Of a DNA stretch of 12,665 bases, positions 7,887 through 12,665 are shown piece by piece (within the stretch, counting starts at the first letter, position 1; every line of letters starts with the position of its first letter). Both the position numbers and the translations under genes were made by a program. The notes below the pieces were generated by a model that ran no database searches, was not told where the DNA came from, and was given only the letters and a program-made list of their open reading frames with translations. The DNA comes from Candidatus Delongbacteria bacterium. GTDB lineage: Bacteria > CAIWAD01. Location of the stretch: the NCBI GenBank assembly GCA_020634015.1, contig JACKCN010000016.1, positions 1 through 12,665 of the forward strand. Reading direction: 5' to 3'.

Positions 7887-7920
7887 AAAAATCCCCGCTC
7901 CGGAAACCGGAACGGGGATT
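7887..7920 (-). terminator. Intrinsic (Rho-independent) terminator of the 603-residue secreted-protein gene
   Basis: A 14-pair stem (7890-7903 with 7907-7920) with one C-A mismatch and an AAA/TTT triloop. On the minus strand it is followed by a run of five U residues (two of them in the stem base). It begins 21 bases after the stop codon at 7942. Stem, GC core and U tract are all present, so this is a textbook terminator for leftward transcription and isolates the secreted-protein gene from the response regulator. Confidence 0.87.
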
Positions 7921-7941
7921 CAAGCAAGGCTGGAAGTTGGT

Positions 7942-9753
7942 CTATTTGACCAGGCTGACCTTGATCAGGTCGCGGGCCTGATTGTCGGCGATCAGCTGGA
8001 CGAAATAGACACCGCTGGACAGCTTGGCCGCGTCGAAGAGCAGCTCGTGGGTGCCGGCGGGCAGCTGGCCACTGAACAGCTCGGCAACCTGCTGGCCGAT
8101 GGTGTTGTAGACAACAACGCTGGTCTCGGCGCTGCGCGGGGTGCTGAAACTGACCATGGTGGTCGGGTTGAAGGGATTCGGGAAGGCCTGGTTGATGTGG
8201 AAGTCCTCAGCCAGGGCAGGGTTCTCGTTCACACCCGTGTTGCCACTGAAGAAGTTGTCGGCATGATCCAGGAAGATCGACATGGTCATGCTGGCGGGAT
8301 AGGAGGTGTGGGTACGGCTGGCTTCCACGGGGAATCCCATGAAGATCGCCTTGTAGGTTCCGTTGTCCACGTACACGCCACCGGCTCCGCCGCCCTGCAT
8401 CCAGTTCATGAAGGGCGTGGCGCCTTCCATGACCGTCAGACGATCGGGATGCTGGTTGTTGGCGGCACCGCCGCTGCCCGTGATCACCAGGTTGGTGTTG
8501 CTGAAGAAGGGATCGCCATCGGCACCGGCCAGCAGGAATGCGGTCACGCCCAGATCCTGCTCCAGACCCACATGGAAGTAGTCGGCGAAGAACTGGGTAT
8601 TCTCGCTGTTGTCCAGAGCATACTGGCTGCTGAAGATCAGCTCGCCGCCATTGTCCATGAAGTCGGCCAGGCCGAAGGCTTCGGTACCGGACACGTCGTT
8701 CTGGTTGATGCCACCCAGCCAGATCACGCGGCTGTAACGTCCCAGTTCGTCACCGGAGATTTCGCCGTTGTCGCCGTTCCAGACGTCGTAACCCTGGTCG
8801 CGGCTGACGAGTGCGTTGGTGACCCAGTTCTCGTTGTCGTCGGCACCGCCGTCGCTGTCCACGATCAGCAGCTCGGGACGGTCGATGCGGATCATGGTGT
8901 GCAGCTCGTTCACATAGGGTTCCTCGGAACCTTCATAGGTGCTCGAGACGGTGATGGTGAAATCGGCCCAGAAGGGCTCGACACCTTCGGCGACGCTGAA
9001 GCTGAAGTCCACGTCGTTGAACTCGGTATCACCGGGGGCGATGGCCGGGAAGGTGGTGGAGGCGTTGTTGATGGTGATGCCTTCAGCGGTGGTGCTGAGG
9101 GTGGCGGTGGTGGTGAGCGCATCCACGGCGATGCCGGAATTGCTCAGGCTGAAGCCCAGGTTCACCGTTTCGCCGGCATCGGGACGGCCGTCCTCGTTGG
9201 CATCGCCGCTGATCATCGTTTCGTTGATCGTCAGCGAGGGGAAGTCGATGGACATGTAGGACTCGATGATGCCCTGGATCACGGGGATGTCGCCGGTGGC
9301 GAACCCGACCCAGTTGCCGCGCACGATGCCTTCGGTATCAAGCAGCAGCGTGTGCGGGATGTAACCGGTGCCGTACGCGCCGAAGAGGCTGCCGCAGCCC
9401 ATCAGCAGCGGGAATGTGACACCGTAGTTGCCGATCCAGTGATTGTTCAGGTAGTCGGCGGGCTCGTTGTCCACGTCGATGTGAATCAGTTCGAAACCGG
9501 CGGGATCATAGTTGGTTTCGTACTCGCTCTGCAGGTAGGGGAACTCGGAATTGCAGGGGCCGCACCAGACGGCGCCGAAGTTGATCATGACCACCTTGCC
9601 GCGGTAGGAATTCAGGTTCCAGCTGGTTCCGTGAAGGTCCGGACGGGTGGTGTTGCAGGTGAAATCCGGCGGCACGCTGCCGACGGAATACTCCGCCTGG
9701 GCCACGCTGGAAAGACCTGCTGCGAGCGCAACAATCATCAAGGTTCTGTTCAT
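7942..9753 (-). CDS. Secreted thioredoxin / GATase-like multidomain protein with type IX (FlgD-like) C-terminal sorting domain
   Basis: A 603-residue exported protein of unknown function. Domains in order: signal peptide 1-20 (cleavage after AQA); TlpA/ResA-like thioredoxin domain about 24-168 with WCGPC at 63-67 and cis-proline in YIPHT (P133); a beta-sandwich-like module about 172-291 opening with a DxNxDGxxDxxE calcium-type loop at 184-195; a flavodoxin/glutamine-amidotransferase-like domain about 294-502 (LLIVDSDGG, DVWNGDNG, VIWLGG, FMDNGGELIFSSQ) with no obvious catalytic cysteine; and a C-terminal domain at 518-603 with AFPNPFNPTT and a GVYFVQL ending, as in type IX secretion substrates and FlgD-like Ig domains. 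All four cysteines (C33, C64, C67, C120) lie in the thioredoxin domain. The start is the ATG before the signal peptide, with AAAGGGA upstream. Surface anchoring or release is inferred from the sorting domain. Confidence 0.88.
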   Translation of the reverse strand: MNRTLMIVALAAGLSSVAQAEYSVGSVPPDFTCNTTRPDLHGTSWNLNSYRGKVVMINFGAVWCGPCNSEFPYLQSEYETNYDPAGFELIHIDVDNEPADYLNNHWIGNYGVTFPLLMGCGSLFGAYGTGYIPHTLLLDTEGIVRGNWVGFATGDIPVIQGIIESYMSIDFPSLTINETMISGDANEDGRPDAGETVNLGFSLSNSGIAVDALTTTATLSTTAEGITINNASTTFPAIAPGDTEFNDVDFSFSVAEGVEPFWADFTITVSSTYEGSEEPYVNELHTMIRIDRPELLIVDSDGGADDNENWVTNALVSRDQGYDVWNGDNGEISGDELGRYSRVIWLGGINQNDVSGTEAFGLADFMDNGGELIFSSQYALDNSENTQFFADYFHVGLEQDLGVTAFLLAGADGDPFFSNTNLVITGSGGAANNQHPDRLTVMEGATPFMNWMQGGGAGGVYVDNGTYKAIFMGFPVEASRTHTSYPASMTMSIFLDHADNFFSGNTGVNENPALAEDFHINQAFPNPFNPTTMVSFSTPRSAETSVVVYNTIGQQVAELFSGQLPAGTHELLFDAAKLSSGVYFVQLIADNQARDLIKVSLVK

Positions 9754-10139
9754 GACGGATTTCCCTTTCGCTCTATGGGCTGTACAAATGGTTGGGTACG
9801 GATTGCAACATCCACGCACGCAGCCGTGGGGGATGCGGGACTGAACAAAATTCCACTTGTGCGGGTTTGCAACAAGAACCGATTTTCGAAATCAAAAAAT
9901 AAAATCCGGGCAGCCATGCAAGCGCTGCTGGGGCTTTCGCACCATAACACCGCTATGATCCCAGCCGTCATTTTGCCCCGATTGGCGCGAATGGAATGGA
10001 TGACCGCCCCATCGGAGGCACACGAACCAAACTCCTTTACCACAAAGAATTCTTGCCACAGCGAAATCATGGCCCGTGCATGATCATTGCAATTTGTGTA
10101 TCCGCAGGCCGAAGCAGTGATGGCGCCCCACCTTGTGCC

Positions 10140-10151
10140 GGCAGATCTGCC
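10140..10151. repeat. 12-bp perfect palindrome GGCAGATCTGCC
   Basis: A perfect dyad in the intergenic region, about 390 bases upstream of the 603-residue gene start. Its size suits a dimeric repressor site, but there is no second copy in the gap to support that. It could be chance. Confidence 0.3.
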
Positions 10152-10240
10152 TTTCATGGGCGAAACAAGCGGAATGGCGAACATCGCCGGATCGCCAACT
10201 CTTTCAGAGGCGCACACATGTTTGCCGCGGGCAGATCACC

Positions 10241-10269
10241 GTCTCTTCCGGAACGGGTTCCGGAGAGAC
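10241..10269 (-). terminator. Strong hairpin downstream of the 692-residue secreted-protein gene
   Basis: Arms 10241-10253 and 10258-10269 pair over 12 positions with one bulged T and a four-base loop. It lies 43 bases after the stop at 10312 in the direction of transcription. There is no U tract on the minus strand, so it is not a classical intrinsic terminator. It could instead protect the mRNA 3' end or act with the inverted repeat inside the gene end. Confidence 0.45.
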
Positions 10270-10311
10270 AGATTTAGCTGCCAGACTAACAAACTTCCAT
10301 CCGTCGCCTGT

Positions 10312-12390
10312 TCACTCTTCCTGCCGAACTGCGATCACCGTGAAGAATCGCAGTTCGGGTGAGAGCAGCATTCCCAGCGACAGAGCGGGTTGCTGTGAGA
10401 GCAGATTCGAGGGGCTGGGTGTGAACCAGGGATCCGCGGCACCATGCACCCTGTACAGCGTGGCTCCGGGCACCGCATCCCATTCAAGGAACACCACGGC
10501 GCCACCGAAGAGCTGGATTCTCACCTCCGGTCGGCACAGCTGGTCATTCCAGTTTGCAATGGGCAGGGGCAACACGGGCACATCGTTCATCAGCGTCAGG
10601 GGGCGTGCCTGCGGAAGAGATTCTTCATTCCAGACCAGCCCATCCGCGCTGATCGCGAAACGATACTCCTGGGCGAGCGTGACTCCGACGGGAAACACCA
10701 CGCTGGCTTCGAACTGTCCCGGTTCCTGGCTCTCGGTCATGGAAATCGAACCCGGCTGGCCTTCTCCAAGAGTCGGCCCCGTGCCACTGAGTGACACACC
10801 CCCCGCGTACGTCCAGTCATCCAGACAGCCCAGGTCCAGACTGAAGTGTACCTCGATCGGTGCAGTCGAGACCGGGTCGGTGTAGTCGAACCAGGCATCA
10901 GCCTGCTCGAGGAACTGGGCCATGGTCAGACTGGCGGGATAGGAAGCATAGTAGCGACTGGCCTCGAGGGGAAATCCGAGGAACATCGCGCGGGATCCCT
11001 CCTCCGTATACACTCCACCCGTGCCACCTCCGCTCTGGGTCCAGTTCAGGCAGGCCGTGCCTCCGGGCAGCACCGTCAGCCTGTCGGGTGCCTGATTGTT
11101 GGCGGCTCCACCGGAACCGGTGATCACGAGATTGGTGCCGCCGAACGGGCCATCCGGAGTGGCTCCCGCCAGAATGATGCTGGAGCTGGTCAGGTTCTGG
11201 TTCAGCGCCACGCGGAAGGTCTCGGCGAAGAACTGCGCGTTCTGTGGGTTGTCCAGCGCATACTGGCTGCTAAGCAGGAGCTTGCCTCCACCCTCGACGT
11301 AACTGGCCAGGGCGGCGGCTTCCGTGATGCTCACATCCGCCTGGTCCACTCCGCCAAGCCAGAGCACGCGCGGATAGCGGGCCAATTCTGTGGCACCGAT
11401 CTCGCCCTGTCCCGCAACCCAGAGATCCACCTCGAGACCGCGCTGTGAATAGGCTGCAAGTGCCCAGTTCTCGTTGTCGTCCTGCGCTCCGTCGCTGTCC
11501 ACGATCAGGCGCTCGGGACGCCCGATACGCACGGGAAAGGTCAGCTCCGTGATCCAGGGCGTACCCGACCCGGAATGGCTGCTGCTGAGCGTGAGCGTGA
11601 AGTCAGCCCAGGAAACCGGAGCGTCCGGGGCCACGCTGAAACTGAACTCCAGATCTCCGTAGCCACTCTGTCCCGCAGGAAGCGCGGGATATGTGCTGGA
11701 GTTCGAAACCATCGTGATTCCGGGGTGCAAGCAACTGAGACTGGCCGTGGTGCCCAACGCCTCCAGCGCGTTGCCGGAATTGTGCAGCTGCAGGGCCAGG
11801 TTGATGGTTTCGCTCGGATCGGCCCGGCCATCGCCATTGGCATCCCCGCTGAATACCTGCTGGCTGATGTTCAGTACGGGATGTGGTATCACAAGATATG
11901 TCTCGATGATCGACTGCAACACAGGAATGTCCCCCGTGCTGAAGCCGACCCAGTTCCCACGCACGATGCCCTGCGGATCGATGATCAGGGTGTGGGGAAT
12001 GTAGCCCGTGCCGTAGGAGCCGAACAGGCTGGCACAGCCCATCAGGAGCGGGAACGTGATGCCGTACTGCTGCCACCAGTTGTTGAGGGTCGTGGCACTG
12101 GCGTTGTCCACATCCACGTGCACCAGTTCGAAACCTTCAGGGTCGAAGTGCTGCTCGTAGTGGCTTTCCAGATAGGGGAACTCCGAATTGCAGGGGCCGC
12201 ACCAGGTGGCGCCGAAGTTGATCATGACCACCTTGCCGCGCTGGGAGTACAGATTCCAGGAACTGCCGTGCAGATCCGGTCGTGTCGTGGCACAGGTGAA
12301 ATCAGGGGGCACGCTGCCCACGGAGTACTCGGCGACGGCGGAGCCGATGGACAGAACACAAAGCAGTGCGGAGAGCGAGAGACGTGACAT
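10312..12390 (-). CDS. Secreted thioredoxin / GATase-like multidomain protein with carbohydrate-binding-like and Fn3-like C-terminus
   Basis: A 692-residue paralogue of the neighbouring secreted protein, colinear with it over about residues 21-505. Domains: signal peptide 1-20 (SAVA, then EYSVG); TlpA/ResA-like thioredoxin about 24-168 with WCGPC at 63-67; a beta-sandwich-like module with calcium-type loop D183-x-N185-x-D187-G-xx-D191-xx-E194; and a GATase-like domain about 293-503. The end is unrelated to its partner. About 512-615 (VHFSLDLG, a G-rich turn, EYRFAI) resembles starch/glycogen-binding E-set modules, and about 620-692 (VVFLEWDAVPGATLYRV) resembles a fibronectin III-like module; there is no sorting domain. 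Cysteines C33, C64, C67 and C119 match the partner; C220, C447, C522 and C619 are extra. The start is the ATG before the signal peptide, with AAAGG upstream. The next ATG upstream (12414) would place an acidic stretch before the signal and is less likely. Substrate and role are unknown. Confidence 0.86.
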   Translation of the reverse strand: MSRLSLSALLCVLSIGSAVAEYSVGSVPPDFTCATTRPDLHGSSWNLYSQRGKVVMINFGATWCGPCNSEFPYLESHYEQHFDPEGFELVHVDVDNASATTLNNWWQQYGITFPLLMGCASLFGSYGTGYIPHTLIIDPQGIVRGNWVGFSTGDIPVLQSIIETYLVIPHPVLNISQQVFSGDANGDGRADPSETINLALQLHNSGNALEALGTTASLSCLHPGITMVSNSSTYPALPAGQSGYGDLEFSFSVAPDAPVSWADFTLTLSSSHSGSGTPWITELTFPVRIGRPERLIVDSDGAQDDNENWALAAYSQRGLEVDLWVAGQGEIGATELARYPRVLWLGGVDQADVSITEAAALASYVEGGGKLLLSSQYALDNPQNAQFFAETFRVALNQNLTSSSIILAGATPDGPFGGTNLVITGSGGAANNQAPDRLTVLPGGTACLNWTQSGGGTGGVYTEEGSRAMFLGFPLEASRYYASYPASLTMAQFLEQADAWFDYTDPVSTAPIEVHFSLDLGCLDDWTYAGGVSLSGTGPTLGEGQPGSISMTESQEPGQFEASVVFPVGVTLAQEYRFAISADGLVWNEESLPQARPLTLMNDVPVLPLPIANWNDQLCRPEVRIQLFGGAVVFLEWDAVPGATLYRVHGAADPWFTPSPSNLLSQQPALSLGMLLSPELRFFTVIAVRQEE
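10324..10358. repeat. 12-bp perfect inverted repeat inside the 3' end of the secreted-protein gene
   Basis: Arms CCGAACTGCGAT (10324-10335) and ATCGCAGTTCGG (10347-10358) flank an 11-base loop. The repeat ends about 10 bases before the stop codon and lies in coding sequence. In the mRNA it would form a stable stem-loop. No U tract follows. Confidence 0.6.
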
Positions 12391-12510
12391 CGTTCCGGAC
12401 CTTTCGGCAACCATGTGATGAAGAGTGGTTTGCAAGTTGGGCGCGACGAACTCGGTTGTGACCGGTCGCTGGCCCAACATTCCACAAAGACAGCATCGGG
12501 GCAAGCGGAA

Positions 12511-12527
12511 GTTTCCCTTCGGGAAAC
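12511..12527. repeat. Short hairpin GTTTCCC-TTC-GGGAAAC
   Basis: A perfect 7-base inverted repeat with a 3-base loop in the divergent intergenic region. There is no U tract on either strand, so it is more likely a protein-binding dyad or leader structure than a terminator. Confidence 0.35.
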
Positions 12528-12612
12528 AAAGGCGCAGCCGCGCTGAGACCGGCTTGTCAAAGACGGATCATGACGAAATGTCCCACCCCCGGATCACCTT
12601 CTGGCCCAAATG

Positions 12613-12622
12613 AAGGAGGTGA
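12613..12622 (+). promoter_or_regulatory. Near-perfect Shine-Dalgarno site
   Basis: AAGGAGGTGA is almost fully complementary to the 16S rRNA 3' end and sits 3 bases before an ATG at 12626, giving a 6-base gap from GGAGG to the start codon. It is the best ribosome-binding site in the window and argues for a real plus-strand gene running off the right edge. Confidence 0.65.
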
Positions 12623-12625
12623 CTC

Positions 12626-12665
12626 ATGCACGCACAGCGCCATTCCATGCCCCTCGGCCCCAGCC
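12626..12665 (+). CDS. 5' end of a plus-strand gene, truncated by the window edge
   Basis: Thirteen codons (MHAQRHSMPLGPS) remain open to the end of the window. The only evidence is the strong Shine-Dalgarno placed at the right distance and the absence of a competing gene here. Too little is present to assign a product. It would be divergent from the secreted-protein gene. Confidence 0.5.
   Translation, partial: MHAQRHSMPLGPS

Larger units (their letters stand above)
9754..10311. promoter_or_regulatory. Intergenic region between the two secreted paralogues
   Basis: 558 bases with no convincing gene. Its left part is the 5' leader and probable promoter region of the 603-residue protein: an AT-rich tract at 9881-9905 stands out in GC-rich surroundings, and an extended -10-like TGTTATGGT reads leftward ending at 9941. 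A leader hairpin is possible at 9809-9835. The octamer TTGCAACA occurs at 9803-9810 and 9867-9874. Further right are operator-like palindromes at 10077-10091 and 10140-10151, and a strong hairpin at 10241-10269. A 155-codon minus-strand frame spans 10217-9750 but shows no domain or Shine-Dalgarno. Confidence 0.45.
12391..12625. promoter_or_regulatory. Likely divergent promoter region
   Basis: A 235-base gap between the leftward secreted-protein gene and the rightward start at the window edge, so it should hold both promoters. A perfect TTGACA reads leftward at 12560-12555, but no -10 element sits at 16-18 bases. The FCB-type TTTG pair there is spaced too widely to trust. A 7-pair hairpin with triloop (12511-12527) lies within it and could be an operator. 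Confidence 0.4.

Noticed and set aside
8047..10083. 678-codon plus-strand frame opposite the 603-residue secreted protein
   Set aside because: Composition is Gly, Val, His and Asp rich without folded-protein pattern. The minus strand has a signal peptide, thioredoxin motif and terminator, so this is a shadow.
9750..10217. 155-codon minus-strand frame in the intergenic gap, ending in an ATGA overlap with the secreted-protein start
   Set aside because: The overlap looks attractive, but the start is GTG without a Shine-Dalgarno, the frame runs through palindromes and an AT-rich tract, and no domain or hydrophobic pattern is recognisable.
12531..12560. TTGACA at 12560-12555 as a sigma-70 promoter for the 692-residue gene
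   Set aside because: No -10-like hexamer at 16-18 bases. The FCB TTTG/TAnnTTTG alternative is also not matched in spacing or sequence.
1..12665. CRISPR arrays, tRNA or rRNA genes, insertion sequences
   Set aside because: No regularly spaced repeats, cloverleaf-like segments, rRNA stretches, transposase motifs or flanking terminal repeats were found on reading both strands.

Overview
The window is about 12.7 kb of GC-rich bacterial DNA, mostly a leftward (minus-strand) array of eight complete genes. A possible ninth gene starts on the plus strand at the right edge. The organism looks like a diderm of the Fibrobacteres-Chlorobi-Bacteroidetes (FCB) superphylum or a related uncultured phylum. 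Two things suggest this: one secreted protein ends in a C-terminal domain of the type IX sorting / FlgD-like kind (with the PNPFNPTT signature), and MurE carries the DNPR motif of meso-diaminopimelate-adding enzymes. I cannot place it further from this sequence.

Region 1 (about 1-7100) is a tightly packed envelope operon read right to left: rlmN (23S rRNA/tRNA adenine methyltransferase), a family 2 glycosyltransferase, a polyprenyl glycosylphosphotransferase-like membrane protein, murE, murD and murI. Neighbouring genes overlap by 1 to 17 bases or are separated by 2 bases, so translational coupling is likely. MurI supplies D-glutamate, MurD adds it to UDP-MurNAc-L-Ala, and MurE then adds meso-DAP. 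The usual neighbours murF and mraY are absent here. The glycosyltransferase pair points to a surface polysaccharide, but the phosphotransferase-like protein lacks the catalytic Asp-Glu dyad of its family.

Region 2 (about 7200-7900) holds an orphan single-domain response regulator, a roughly 300-base stretch without a convincing gene, and a strong intrinsic terminator for the next gene.

Region 3 (about 7900-12400) holds two tandem paralogous secreted proteins of 603 and 692 residues. Both have a signal peptide, a TlpA/ResA-like thioredoxin domain with WCGPC, a beta-sandwich-like module carrying a canonical EF-hand-type calcium loop, and a glutamine-amidotransferase-like (flavodoxin-like) domain. 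They then diverge completely: one ends in a type IX/FlgD-like sorting domain, the other in a putative carbohydrate-binding E-set module and a fibronectin III-like module. This pair is the most novel-looking part of the window. The intergenic regions around it contain several palindromes and hairpins. At the right edge a near-perfect Shine-Dalgarno precedes a plus-strand start codon, making 12391-12625 a likely divergent promoter region.
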